NCBI RefSeq assembly: GCF_002117485.1
Contig: NZ_CP021033.1
Span: forward strand, 825,016 to 889,015
Direction: 5' to 3'
DNA: 64,000 nucleotides
Source of the DNA: Rhizobium sp. NXC14
GTDB taxonomy: Bacteria; Pseudomonadota; Alphaproteobacteria; Rhizobiales; Rhizobiaceae
How positions within the stretch are numbered: position 1 is the stretch's first letter; every line of letters begins with the position of its first letter. Under the pieces are notes generated by a model. That model had not been told where the DNA came from. It made no database searches and was given only the letters and a program-made list of their open reading frames with translations. A program made the translations under genes and the position numbers. Shown in pieces: positions 9,040 through 18,001 of this stretch.

Positions 9040-9069
9040 CAGCGGCGATGGAGGCCATCATCGCCGCTG
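9040..9069. terminator. Bidirectional hairpin between convergent genes
   Basis: An 11-bp perfect stem, CAGCGGCGATG (9040-9050) with CATCGCCGCTG (9059-9069), lies between the kinase fusion gene and the convergent secreted-protein gene. There is no long T run, so termination is probable rather than proven. Confidence 0.6.
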
Positions 9070-9096
9070 GTCGCATGCAAAAGCCAATCAGGCAAT

Positions 9097-10245
9097 CTAC
9101 CTGTTCAACAGAACCGGGCCGCCGTCGATCTTGATGCGGAGCAGCTTGTAGGGCTTCTTGCGCATATCGACGCCCTGGTGGAAACCAGCCTGCTTGTCGA
9201 GTTGGTTGGCGGTAAAGTAGAGGTAGCCATCCGCCGCGATAGAGAGAGTATCCGCCCATTGGATCTCAGGGGAATGGACGAGCGTCGACCACTTGCCCTT
9301 GTCGAGCACCCGGATACTGTCATGCTCGTAGTCGCCGCCATAAACGCGGCCCTTGTCATCTGTTTCTAGCCCGTCGGAAGCGCCCTTCAAGCCAAGATCC
9401 TTCACCTTGGCGGCAAGCTGCTTTTCGCTGACGTTCTGGTCGAGAAGTGCGGCCGTCGGCACGGCGTAAAGATGGCGTCCAGATACCGCCGAATAGTATA
9501 GCGTTTCGCCGTCAGGAGAGATCGCAATTCCATCGCTGGCGATCTGAATTTTGGACGGCTTTCCATCTTTCGGACGGTTCATGAACTTCTGGCCGTCGAT
9601 AAGAGCAATGAAATCCTTGTCAGCCGATGTGCTCGGATCTCCCGTCAGACGACGGAAGGCTTTACCGGACGCGAGATCGACAACAATGATGCCGCCGGGA
9701 CCCGTCAGGGAGCTGTCGGTCACATAGGCGACACCCTCCGGACCCTTGGTCAGGTCGAAACGGATATCGTTCACATAAGTCGACTTGAGGATAACGTCGG
9801 CTGGGAAGACGATGGTCTTGACCACCCTATTGGTCGCGAGATCGACGGCGACCAGCTTGGCGCCGCCTTCAATCGGCGGCTTGAAACCGGGTGCCGCGGT
9901 GTCGAGGATCCACAGGCGGTTGGCAGGATCAACGACGACGCTCTGGACGCTGATCAGGCTCTTGGCCGGATTTTCCGGGTCCGCCTTGTTGATCTCTGCG
10001 TCGGGATAGGCCACCGCCTTACCGTTGATCAACTCCGCCACGGTGAACGGAACGTCGTCGCCCCAACGCGGATAGTTGATGAAGATGCGGCCGTCACGTG
10101 CGACGGTCACCCCGGTCGGCATCGCCTCGTTGAACGTCGCGACGGTTTCGAGCTTTGGCGCTTTATCTTCTGCAAAGGACTGGGTAGCGGGTAATGCGAG
10201 CATCAAGCCGGTGGTAGCCAGCAACAACAGCGTTTTCTTTATCAT
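9097..10245 (-). CDS. Secreted major-royal-jelly/yellow-like beta-propeller protein
   Basis: This 382-residue protein starts with a signal peptide (MIKKTLLLLATTGLMLALP...FAED). The mature part carries repeated beta-propeller-like blocks typical of the MRJP/yellow and gluconolactonase-like families (VARDGRIFINYPRWGD, RLWILDTAAPGF, YVNDIRFD, AISPDGETLYYS, GLETDDKGRVYGGDYEHDS). Bacterial members are periplasmic and of uncertain activity. The start at 10245 was chosen because GGAG lies 6 bases before this ATG; two upstream in-frame ATGs lack a site. It is convergent with the kinase fusion gene. Confidence 0.82.
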   Translation of the reverse strand: MIKKTLLLLATTGLMLALPATQSFAEDKAPKLETVATFNEAMPTGVTVARDGRIFINYPRWGDDVPFTVAELINGKAVAYPDAEINKADPENPAKSLISVQSVVVDPANRLWILDTAAPGFKPPIEGGAKLVAVDLATNRVVKTIVFPADVILKSTYVNDIRFDLTKGPEGVAYVTDSSLTGPGGIIVVDLASGKAFRRLTGDPSTSADKDFIALIDGQKFMNRPKDGKPSKIQIASDGIAISPDGETLYYSAVSGRHLYAVPTAALLDQNVSEKQLAAKVKDLGLKGASDGLETDDKGRVYGGDYEHDSIRVLDKGKWSTLVHSPEIQWADTLSIAADGYLYFTANQLDKQAGFHQGVDMRKKPYKLLRIKIDGGPVLLNR

Positions 10246-10377
10246 CAGGATCTCCATTAGAGCATAGCCCATCGATCCCTGGCCGAACGGGGAGCCGCTG
10301 GAGCCAGAGGGGCAAGATTCGAGACGGTTCGCACGGACAGGGTCCGTGCAAGGTTTGGTTTCAGTAAGAGCTAGACC

Positions 10378-11091
10378 TCACGCGATGGCGCCGCCGCCAT
10401 CGACGCGGACATTCGAGCCAGTCGCAAACGGTGTTGCCATCAGGAAAAGCACCGCATTTGCAATGTCGGTCGACTTTCCGATCGTCTTTGCCGGCAGGTT
10501 CGCAGCCACCTTTGCGAACATTGCGTCCTTCGCGTCATGGTCCATCCTCGACCAGAGGGGCGTATCGATCAGCCCGGGCGACACCGTGTTCACCCGAACG
10601 GGCGAAAGCTCGAGTGCGAGGCCCCGTGCAAGGCTCTCGAGCGCGGCATTGATGGCGCCCTGCAGCACCGACGTGGCCGACGGTCGTTCACTCAGGAAAC
10701 CCGAGATGAGCGTCAAGGTGCCACGTTCCGTGAACCGGGCAAGACGGGCCACCCGATAGGCGCCCCAGAACTTGCTCTCCATCGCCTGTTGCGCATCGGC
10801 AAGCGCAAGCTTGCGCACAGGTCCCGTGGGCGTCTGTGCCGCTGACACGACGATATGATCGAACGGCTCGTTTGCGCTGAAAAAAGCTTCGAGTGCGTTT
10901 TCGTCCGCTGTATCGAGAACCACCGATCGAGCCTGCGGTCCCAAGGACTTCAACGCTTCATCAAGCTTCGAACGCGACCGAGAGGCGATCGTGACGGCAG
11001 CACCGGCGGCGATGGCTGCTTCTGCCACCGCCAAGCCGATGCCCGAACTGCCGCCAACAACAAGGATGCGGCTGTTTGCGAGAGATGTCAT
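10378..11091 (-). CDS. Atypical SDR family protein lacking the YxxxK pair
   Basis: This 237-residue Rossmann-fold protein has an intact nucleotide motif (GGSSGIG at residues 13-19) and the SDR C-terminal pattern (VNTVSPGLIDTPLW, VRVDGGGAIA). The NNAG motif is replaced by VSAAQ, and where catalytic Tyr-x-x-x-Lys is expected (about 143-147) it reads VLQGAINAA. It is therefore an SDR fold without the usual proton relay. Related SDR proteins with this QGAINAALE-type replacement occur widely, so it is likely a real subfamily rather than decay. It lies in a minus-strand group with the ABM and oxidoreductase genes. Confidence 0.8.
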   Translation of the reverse strand: MTSLANSRILVVGGSSGIGLAVAEAAIAAGAAVTIASRSRSKLDEALKSLGPQARSVVLDTADENALEAFFSANEPFDHIVVSAAQTPTGPVRKLALADAQQAMESKFWGAYRVARLARFTERGTLTLISGFLSERPSATSVLQGAINAALESLARGLALELSPVRVNTVSPGLIDTPLWSRMDHDAKDAMFAKVAANLPAKTIGKSTDIANAVLFLMATPFATGSNVRVDGGGAIA

Positions 11092-11142
11092 GATATTTCC
11101 CTTCCTGCCTCACTCGGTCGTGAGCTCGGCAATATCTGGTTT

Positions 11143-11451
11143 TCAGAGGAGTTGCTGAAGGCGTTGCAGGTGCAACGGTTCCGCAAGAAGCACATCAAGA
11201 CGGGCCGCTAGCGATTGGAATGGAGCCGCCTGCGCATGAGCCTCGAGAGCCGAGCCATCTCGCCAGCTTTCCAACATCACAGCTGAATTTGGGTCGTCGC
11301 GGTCCACGGTAAGATCGTAGAGCAGGCAGCCATCTTCCTTTCGCACATCCGGCACGATCGCCTTCAATGCATCAAAGAGCGCAGACCGCTGCTCCGGCTT
11401 TGCCTTTAACCTCGCAACGAGGTGAATCACCTCCGAAGCATTCTCATTCAT
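11143..11451 (-). CDS. Antibiotic biosynthesis monooxygenase (ABM) domain protein
   Basis: This 102-residue protein is a single ABM/YgiN-like domain (VIHLVARLKAKPEQR, DGCLLYDL, DPNSAVMLESWRD, AHAQAAPFQSL). Such small dimeric ferredoxin-like proteins include quinol and heme-type monooxygenases. Its position between an SDR and a quinone-type oxidoreductase suggests a role in quinone or electrophile handling, which is inference. The start at 11451 has AGGACAGGACG upstream and gives the usual domain length. Confidence 0.82.
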   Translation of the reverse strand: MNENASEVIHLVARLKAKPEQRSALFDALKAIVPDVRKEDGCLLYDLTVDRDDPNSAVMLESWRDGSALEAHAQAAPFQSLAARLDVLLAEPLHLQRLQQLL

Positions 11452-11526
11452 CGTCCTGTCCTCTGTTAGGGTCACCACCGTCCGAATATCGGGGCGGAAA
11501 GACTGTTGACCTTCCGCCCCGGCTCT

Positions 11527-12549
11527 TCACTTGGCGCCGAAACCTTCCAGCACGAGCTTGCCTCTGGTCTTTCCACTTTCGACCGCGGCATGCGCCTTTT
11601 TCAAATTTGCGGCGTTTATGGGAGAAATCGTTTCGGTCACGGTTGTCCGGATCTTCCCCTCGTCGATCAGCCGGGAAACCTCGTTGAGCAGCTTGCCCTG
11701 TTCGGCAATGTCGGCGGTCTCGAAGATCGAACGCGTGAACATCAGCTCCCAGTGGATCGACGCTGCCTTGCGCTTGAAGCCAAGGACATCAAGGCCGTCC
11801 GGGTCGTCGATCAGACCGAAGCGGCCCTGCGGCGCGATGAGCTCGATAATCTCCTTCAGATGACGATGGGTCTCGGTCGTGGAGAAAACGAAGGCCGGCG
11901 CGCCGATACCGAGGGCGGCAACCTGTTCGGCAAGCGGCTTGGAATGGTCGATGACATGGTGAGCGCCGAGGGTCTTGACCCATTCCTGTGTTTCCGGGCG
12001 TGATGCCGTGGCAATGACCGTCACATTTGTCAGCGCCCGTACGAGCTGAATCGCAATCGAGCCGACGCCACCGGCACCGCCAATAATGACGATCGCGTTT
12101 GCCGCACCTGGCACGGGCTTGCGAATATCCAGCCGATCAAACAGCATCTCCCAGGCCGTGATGGCCGTCAGCGGTAAAGCTGCAGCTTCGGCATTGGATA
12201 CCGTCTCCGGCTTGCGTCCAACGATCCGCTCATCGACGAGATGAAACTGACTGTTGGCGCCCGGACGGATCAGCGAGCCGGCATAAAAGACCTCGTCCCC
12301 GACCTTGAAGTCTTTCGCGTCAGGCCCGGCTTCGACCACCTTGCCGACGGCATCCCAGCCGAGAACCTTCCATTGACCCGCTTCCGGATTGGCACCCTTG
12401 CGAACCTTCGTATCGACCGGATTGACCGAAATCGCCTCGACCTCGACGAGAATGTCGCGGCCCGCCGGTACTGGACGGGGAAGTTCGATATCCTGCAAGG
12501 CATCGTCCCGTTCAATGGCGCCAGCTGTCTTGTAACCGATTGCTTTCAT
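11527..12549 (-). CDS. Zinc-type/quinone alcohol dehydrogenase family oxidoreductase
   Basis: This 340-residue medium-chain dehydrogenase/reductase has a GroES-like N-terminal half (DILVEVEAISVNPVDTKVRKG) and a Rossmann half with GGAGGVGSIAIQLVRAL. The zinc-ligand cysteines of true alcohol dehydrogenases are not evident, so it fits the quinone reductase or zeta-crystallin-like group that reduces quinones or enones with NADPH. The start at 12549 has AAGGAG upstream. It is divergent from an HxlR regulator, a common arrangement in which HxlR represses the oxidoreductase. Confidence 0.87.
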   Translation of the reverse strand: MKAIGYKTAGAIERDDALQDIELPRPVPAGRDILVEVEAISVNPVDTKVRKGANPEAGQWKVLGWDAVGKVVEAGPDAKDFKVGDEVFYAGSLIRPGANSQFHLVDERIVGRKPETVSNAEAAALPLTAITAWEMLFDRLDIRKPVPGAANAIVIIGGAGGVGSIAIQLVRALTNVTVIATASRPETQEWVKTLGAHHVIDHSKPLAEQVAALGIGAPAFVFSTTETHRHLKEIIELIAPQGRFGLIDDPDGLDVLGFKRKAASIHWELMFTRSIFETADIAEQGKLLNEVSRLIDEGKIRTTVTETISPINAANLKKAHAAVESGKTRGKLVLEGFGAK

Positions 12550-12610
12550 GGTTTGCTCCTTTGATGAAAGAGGGATTGCTGATTGATATGGATCCAAAAT
12601 GATCTATATT

Positions 12611-12661
12611 CGTATTAGCGCAATACGCACAAAGAACGCACGTAGTATCAAAAAGGATACT
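12611..12661. promoter_or_regulatory. Putative HxlR operators in the divergent promoter
   Basis: Two palindromes lie between the oxidoreductase and the HxlR gene: CGTATT-N5-AATACG at 12611-12627 and AGTATC-N6-GATACT at 12644-12661. The second overlaps the ribosome site of the HxlR gene, so binding there could autoregulate. Assignment to HxlR is inference from position. Confidence 0.5.
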
Positions 12662-12664
12662 GTT

Positions 12665-13066
12665 ATGGCAAAGGCCAGACATTCCCGTTTCGATTGTTCT
12701 CCTGGCTGCTCGGTCGAGGCTGCGATTGGCCTCATCGATGGAAAATGGAAGTCGGTGGTTCTTTTCCACCTCCTGTCCGGCACGTTGAGGTTCAATGAAC
12801 TCCGCAAGCATATCGCCAATGTCACGCCACGCATGTTGACCAATCAGTTGCGTGAGCTTGAGGACGATGGGCTGATCGAGCGCAAGGTCTATGCGCAGGT
12901 CCCGCCGAAGGTCGAATATAGCCTTTCGGAACTCGGCCGCAGCATGGAGCCGATCCTGCTTGCACTTAAATATTGGGGCGACGCCAACATAAGCCTTTAC
13001 GGCAAGCCGCGTGGTCTCGATCCGCGGGAGGCGAAAGTTACCGAGCGTGGCGTGGCCCACGCCTGA
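12665..13066 (+). CDS. HxlR family transcriptional regulator
   Basis: This 133-residue winged-helix protein shows the HxlR pattern: an N-terminal cysteine pair (FDCSPGCSVE), LIDGKWKSVVLFHLL, LRFNELRKHIANVTPRMLTNQLRELEDDGLIERK, PPKVEYSLSELG. HxlR/YodB-type regulators sense quinones and electrophiles through the N-terminal cysteine, and one is present here. The start at 12665 has AAGGA upstream. It is divergent from the quinone-type oxidoreductase it probably controls. Confidence 0.9.
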   Translation: MAKARHSRFDCSPGCSVEAAIGLIDGKWKSVVLFHLLSGTLRFNELRKHIANVTPRMLTNQLRELEDDGLIERKVYAQVPPKVEYSLSELGRSMEPILLALKYWGDANISLYGKPRGLDPREAKVTERGVAHA

Positions 13067-13147
13067 GCACCCTCCGTCTCACCGAGGCGGAGATCAGCGG
13101 ACCTCATCTAGCTTCTCCATCAATAACGGCTCAAGGCGGCAGTCGAT

Positions 13148-14110
13148 ATGCGACGCGTTGGTTTCATCATGGAAGACGGCTTCCAGGTCATGGGCATGGC
13201 CGCTCTGACCGCTTTCGAATTCGCCAATGAAGCACTTGGCGGGGAGATGTATCGCCTGACGGTGATGTCCGAAAAGGGCGGCACGATCCGCTCGTCACTC
13301 GGCATCCGTATCGAGACCGAACCGCTCGGCGATTATCCCGATACGCTGATGGTGGTCGGAGAACTCTTTCCCAAGCCGGCCTCCCCGACGCTGCTTGCCT
13401 ATATTCGTGATGCCGCGATCCAGTCGCGTCGCGTCGCCGGTGTCTGCACCGGAGCTTTCCTTCTGGCCGAAGCCGGCTTACTCGATGGTCGCACCGCGAC
13501 AACACACTGGGCCCATGCCCGGACGTTGCGAGAGCGCTATCCTTCAATAGCAGTCGATGAAGACAGGATCTTCGTCCATGACGGCAATATCTGGACGTCT
13601 GCCGGTATGAGCGCTGCCATCGACCTGACGCTCGCCATGATCGAGGATGATCACGGTGCTGAACTCTCACGTCTCATCGCCCGCAAGATGGTTGTCTATC
13701 ATCGCAGGCCGGGGGGCCAATCGCAGTTTTCCGCTTTGCTGGAACTCGAGCCCCGTTCGGATCGGGTGCGTCGTGCCCTCATTTATGCCAAGGAGAACCT
13801 TCGCAATCCGCTGACCGTCGAGGAACTGGCGGAAGCAGCGAGCCTCAGCCCGCGCCAATTCAGCCGTCTGTTTCGTGACGAGACGGGGCAATCCCCGGCA
13901 AAGGCAGTTGAACGCCTGCGGCTGGAGGCAGCGAAAGCCATGCTGGAAGACGGTCGCCACCCGATGGATATTGTGGCAAGGGATACCGGCTTCGCTGACC
14001 GGGACCGCATGCGCCGTGCGTTCTTGCGCTTCTTCGGGCAGCCACCACAAACCCTTCGTCGCAGCCTCCAGCTGATCGAAGGTGGATGTACGGAAGAATT
14101 CGCCGCCTGA
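13148..14110 (+). CDS. GlxA-type regulator: DJ-1/PfpI domain plus AraC HTH
   Basis: This 320-residue regulator has an N-terminal DJ-1/PfpI (class I glutamine amidotransferase-like) domain to about residue 185, with Cys100 in the nucleophile elbow (GVCTGAFLLAEAGLLDGR). A C-terminal AraC double helix-turn-helix follows (LTVEELAEAASLSPRQFSRLF and IVARDTGFADRDRMRRAFLRFFG). Members of the FtrA/GlxA group control catabolic or stress genes. It is upstream of the AhpD-like gene, its probable target. Confidence 0.88.
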   Translation: MRRVGFIMEDGFQVMGMAALTAFEFANEALGGEMYRLTVMSEKGGTIRSSLGIRIETEPLGDYPDTLMVVGELFPKPASPTLLAYIRDAAIQSRRVAGVCTGAFLLAEAGLLDGRTATTHWAHARTLRERYPSIAVDEDRIFVHDGNIWTSAGMSAAIDLTLAMIEDDHGAELSRLIARKMVVYHRRPGGQSQFSALLELEPRSDRVRRALIYAKENLRNPLTVEELAEAASLSPRQFSRLFRDETGQSPAKAVERLRLEAAKAMLEDGRHPMDIVARDTGFADRDRMRRAFLRFFGQPPQTLRRSLQLIEGGCTEEFAA

Positions 14111-14248
14111 AGTTCCCAAATTGGTCGATCCGATCACGATGTGGGCTCGACGCGCCAAAAGCGATTATCAGCAATTATCGGCAGCGCGAAGTTACAATCT
14201 TGACGCTCTCCTCCCGGGGATTATCGCCTCGGTTCAAGGAGACCAATC

Positions 14249-14788
14249 ATGTCAGCAATTTCAGCACTTTCAGACAATGAAGTAACACCGCATGTGGCAG
14301 AGGTCTTTGCCTCGGCAAAGGCCGCGATGGGGAAGGTTCCCAACCTCTATCGGGTTCTCGCCCATGCGCCGGCCGCACTCGACGTCTATACCGGTTCCAA
14401 GGGGTTTCTGCGCGACGGCGTCCTTTCCCCTGCGGCGCAGGAGCAGATCGCTATCGCCATCGCAACCGCAAACGGCTGTGATTATTGTCTCGCCGCCCAT
14501 ACTGGCGGCGCACGCGCGGCCGGGGTCAGCGCCGAGGATCGAGGCAATGCCCAGCAGGGACGAACGTCGGATCCGAAAACCCAGGCCATTCTGGAGCTCG
14601 CTCTGGCAATCAACGCCACTCATGGACAGGGAGCGGCTCCAGCGCTTGAGGCAGCCAAAGCTTACGGCCTGACCGACGCGGAAATCCTTGAGACGATCGC
14701 TCACGTGGCGGTCAACATCCTCACCAACAGCGTCAACAACACCGTCGGCACAGTCCTCGATTTCCCGAAGGTCGAACGGGTCGCCTGA
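14249..14788 (+). CDS. Carboxymuconolactone decarboxylase/AhpD-like protein
   Basis: This 179-residue protein belongs to the CMD/AhpD fold. The redox motif C-D-Y-C at residues 77-80 with His84 and Glu65 matches the AhpD proton-relay centre, so it may act as an alkylhydroperoxidase or disulfide reductase. AAGGAG precedes the ATG. It follows the GlxA-type regulator and precedes an SDR and an MFS gene on the same strand. Confidence 0.87.
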   Translation: MSAISALSDNEVTPHVAEVFASAKAAMGKVPNLYRVLAHAPAALDVYTGSKGFLRDGVLSPAAQEQIAIAIATANGCDYCLAAHTGGARAAGVSAEDRGNAQQGRTSDPKTQAILELALAINATHGQGAAPALEAAKAYGLTDAEILETIAHVAVNILTNSVNNTVGTVLDFPKVERVA

Positions 14789-14928
14789 CGCAGTTCTTCA
14801 TCCCGATCATGCGAGCTGCATGTCCTAAAATGACGTTTAGTTGTCATTTGAGCCGTCCAAACGCTGAGGCATGATCTTCCCATCGAAACACCGCTTCTAC
14901 CCAAAGCCAGAATCCAAGGAGAGCTTTC

Positions 14929-15687
14929 ATGCAACTTGAGAACAATACGATCTTCATCACGGGCGGCACGTCCGGCATTGGCCGCGCATTGGCGGAGTCC
15001 TTTCAGCGCCTCGGTAACAAGGTCATCATTGCTGGCCGCCGCAAGGCCCTGCTCGACGAGGTGACAGCAGCCAATCCCGGTATGGAAGGCGTCGAGCTCG
15101 ATATCGCCGATCCAGCAGATATCGAGCGCGTCGCAGGACGGCTGATCCGCAACTATCCGGCGCTGAACGTCCTCGTCAACAATGCCGGCATCATGCCGTT
15201 CGACGACGCCGGCGGAAAGATCGATGACGCGCAATCGCGGCGGATCATCGACACCAACCTGCTCGGCCCGATCCGCCTGACTTCGGCGCTGATCGATCAT
15301 CTTAAGGCTCAGCCGAAGGCGACGATCATCCATAACACATCGGTTCTGGCCTATCTGCCGCTCGCCTCCACCGCTGTCTATTCCGCCACCAAGGCGGCGC
15401 TGCATTCCTACGCTCTGTCGCAGCGTTTCCAGCTGCGTGGCACCAATGTCAGCGTCCAGGAAATCGCGCCGCCATGGGTCGATACCGATCTGATCAAGAA
15501 GAGCGGCGATCCCCGCGCAATGCCGCTCGACATCTTCATCGAGAAGACGATGAAGGGTCTCGGTACCGAAGCCGAGGAGATCTATGTCGAGGAGATCAAG
15601 GCGATCCGCGACAATCCCGGCAGCGGAGAGCACGCGCTGTTCAACGCCTTCAACGAATCGCTGATCTCAAACCCGATCCCCGTCTGA
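14929..15687 (+). CDS. SDR family oxidoreductase, DltE-like
   Basis: This 252-residue classical SDR has TGGTSGIG at residues 11-18, NNAG at 84-87 and catalytic Ser138, Tyr151 and Lys155. The sequence IAPPWVDTDL and a C-terminal E.. GSGEHALFNAFNE block resemble the DltE-annotated SDR group. AAGGAGAG precedes the start. It sits upstream of an MFS gene and may be co-transcribed with it. The substrate is unknown. Confidence 0.9.
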   Translation: MQLENNTIFITGGTSGIGRALAESFQRLGNKVIIAGRRKALLDEVTAANPGMEGVELDIADPADIERVAGRLIRNYPALNVLVNNAGIMPFDDAGGKIDDAQSRRIIDTNLLGPIRLTSALIDHLKAQPKATIIHNTSVLAYLPLASTAVYSATKAALHSYALSQRFQLRGTNVSVQEIAPPWVDTDLIKKSGDPRAMPLDIFIEKTMKGLGTEAEEIYVEEIKAIRDNPGSGEHALFNAFNESLISNPIPV

Positions 15688-15747
15688 CACGGCAGGCCGG
15701 GGCCCGGTTGCCGAGAAGGCAGCCGGGCCATTTGGCTGGAGGTTACG

Positions 15748-16980
15748 ATGCTACAGAAACATGACCTGAAATCCGCCACCCCCGTGAACAGTGATGATCT
15801 GCACCCATCCGAGCCATCGATGTTGCCGGCTTGGTTCCTGGCACTTGGCACCTTCGCGATTGGCACCGAGGGTTTCATGATCGCCCCACTGTTGCCGACC
15901 ATCTCAGCCGATCTCGGCATGAGCCTGTCGGCAACCGCCATGCTGGTTGTGGTCTTTACCCTGGTACTGTCCCTCAGCTCACCGGTCGCAACGGTCGCGA
16001 CCGGCAGTTTGCGTCGGCGGGACACACTGCTGCTTGCCATGACGCTATTCACCGCCGGCAATCTGATCGCGGCCTTCGCGCCCGGCTTTGGCACGCTGAT
16101 ATTTGCCCGCATCCTGATGGCGGTCGCCGCCGGTCTCTATGCGCCGAACGCCAATGCGCTTGCCGGGATGATCGTACCCTCAGAAAAACGGGGACGCGCG
16201 CTTGCGATCGTCAGCGGTGGAATGACGATCGCGATCGCGCTCGGCCTGCCCCTTGGTTCGATCATCGGCCATACATTTGGCTGGCGCTCGACCTTTTTCA
16301 TGGTCGCCGGCATGGGAGCTATCGCGATCATCGGCATCCTGACAGGAGTCGGACGTAATGCGGGAGCCCATATGGCGATCGCGAGCCTGAGTGAACGGAT
16401 CAGCGTCATCCGCCAAGCGCCCGTATTGAAACTCCTGTCGGTGACGCTGTTCTGGTCGATGGGTGCCTATACGGCCTACCCTTACATCGCACCCTATCTC
16501 TCCAAGACGCTCGGCTTCGCCGACAGAGGTATTGCGGCAACCGTCACGCTCTGGGGCGTATTCGCGGCACTGGGCGTCTTCACCGGCGGTGCACTCAACG
16601 ATCGGTTTGGATCGCTCAAGGTCGCGAATCTCTCCCTCGTCGCGCTCGCCCTCTCCTTCGCCATCCTCGCAGTTGCAACGAGGGTGCCGGGTTTGGCTGC
16701 GGTTCTTCTGGTACTTCTCGCCGTCGCCGGATGGGGTTTCAGTGTCTGGTCCTTCTTTCCCGCGCAGATGGCGCGTCTGATCGTTGCAGGCGGGCACGCT
16801 CACGCTTCCGTCGCCCTCTCGCTCAACTCTTCCACTATGTATCTCGGCTTTTCCATCGGCAGCGCTATCGGCGCCGGGATCATCGCGATTGGCGATGTCT
16901 GGATGATCGGTGCTGCGGCCGCCGTGATGGAACTCGTCGCCGTGACTCTGGACGAAATCTGGAGACGCAGACAATCCTGA
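15748..16980 (+). CDS. MFS transporter, DHA1-type
   Basis: This 410-residue protein has about 12 membrane helices and features of the drug:H+ antiporter-1 group (GFMIAPLLPTISADLG at helix 1, ARILMAVAAGLYAPNANALA at helix 4, GLPLGSIIGHTFGWR at helix 5). The expected acidic/basic loop 2-3 motif is weak (GSLRRRD). It is probably an efflux carrier of the inner membrane. A GGAGG site precedes the ATG. A hairpin follows the stop. Confidence 0.87.
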   Translation: MLQKHDLKSATPVNSDDLHPSEPSMLPAWFLALGTFAIGTEGFMIAPLLPTISADLGMSLSATAMLVVVFTLVLSLSSPVATVATGSLRRRDTLLLAMTLFTAGNLIAAFAPGFGTLIFARILMAVAAGLYAPNANALAGMIVPSEKRGRALAIVSGGMTIAIALGLPLGSIIGHTFGWRSTFFMVAGMGAIAIIGILTGVGRNAGAHMAIASLSERISVIRQAPVLKLLSVTLFWSMGAYTAYPYIAPYLSKTLGFADRGIAATVTLWGVFAALGVFTGGALNDRFGSLKVANLSLVALALSFAILAVATRVPGLAAVLLVLLAVAGWGFSVWSFFPAQMARLIVAGGHAHASVALSLNSSTMYLGFSIGSAIGAGIIAIGDVWMIGAAAAVMELVAVTLDEIWRRRQS

Positions 16981-17001
16981 CGGGAACGACGTAGAACCAG
17001 A

Positions 17002-17037
17002 GATGGCGCCACGGCAGACGTATGCAGTGGCGCCATC
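17002..17037. terminator. Hairpin between convergent MFS gene and SDR pseudogene
   Basis: An 11-bp perfect stem, GATGGCGCCAC (17002-17012) with GTGGCGCCATC (17027-17037), lies 21 bases after the MFS stop. It lacks a clear T run and could serve both strands. Confidence 0.55.
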
Positions 17038-17069
17038 AGTAGGGAGTAAGCTCGCATATCCGATGGGGA

Positions 17070-17905
17070 TTACGTGAAATCTGTCCACGAGGCCGAGAGT
17101 CGTTGGTTCTCGACTTGGTTCAGCCTCTGGGACAGGGCAGTCGTGATATTGGTGTAAGCATCGCTACCCAAAACCAGCCGTAGAGCCTCCGTGGAATTGT
17201 CGGTTGCTTCGATAATCGCGGCTGCAATCTTTGTCGGGTCGCCGATGGGGTTGCGAGCAGGATCTCGCAGGACCGATCCGAGAGAGGCGATGGGAGTTTG
17301 ATCATATCCCGGAGGCGTGTCCGACAGATGCTCGGCTGCAGCGCCGCGGAAGGATGTGCGCGCCGCACCAGGCTCTACGATCAACACCCGAAGCCCAAAG
17401 GAGCCGATATCCTTAGAAAGCGATTCAAAATAGCCTTCGATCCCCCATTTGCTCGCATGGTAAGCGGATGCTCCGGGATGCGTGGCCTGGCCCCATAACT
17501 TGAAATCGCGACGATCGTCCCCTTCCCTTGAGCCCGCATATGCGGCAGAGCATGCTTGGTGAGCAACATGGGGGCGATCAGATTGACTTCGAGTTGCCGC
17601 CGCAAGTGCTCTTCCTCTATGCCCTCCGCGGCACCAAAGAGGCCGTAGCCGGCGTTGTTGACGAGGACGTCGATCTCGCCAAACCGCGTGACCGCGGCTT
17701 CGATGACATCCGCAAATCGCGGAGCACCATCGGCAAGATCTAGCGCCTCAACCGCAAGCGTATCAGGATATTGCGCAATCAGCTCCTGCAGGCCCGACGT
17801 GCTGCGGGCAGTCCCGAAAACGAAGTGCCCGGCCGCAAGCAGCTGCTCGGCTAGCGCCCGTCCCAGCCCGCGGCCAATTCCAGTAATGAACCAAACTTTA
17901 TGCAT
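17070..17905 (-). pseudogene. SDR family oxidoreductase, frameshifted
   Basis: The 5' part (17905 down to about 17495) encodes a normal SDR start (FITGIGRGLGRALAEQLL, VLVNNAGYGLFG, IVAISSYG). Just after ISSYG the reading continues correctly only in another frame (GQATHPGASAYHASKWGIEG, then LRVLIVEPGAARTSF to the stop). One G is missing from a G run, seen on the plus strand as CCCC at 17491-17494. As read, the gene stops early and loses Tyr-x-x-x-Lys, so it is inactive unless this is a sequencing error or the frame is corrected. Start 17905 has AGGACC upstream. Confidence 0.82.
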
Positions 17906-18001
17906 TTCAGAGGTCCTCACATTTGTAATGTCCTCTCAAATACCGACGAGGTTTATAAAGGAGAATTGCACAGTGCTGGATAGACTGTTAGCAATCTGGC
18001 C

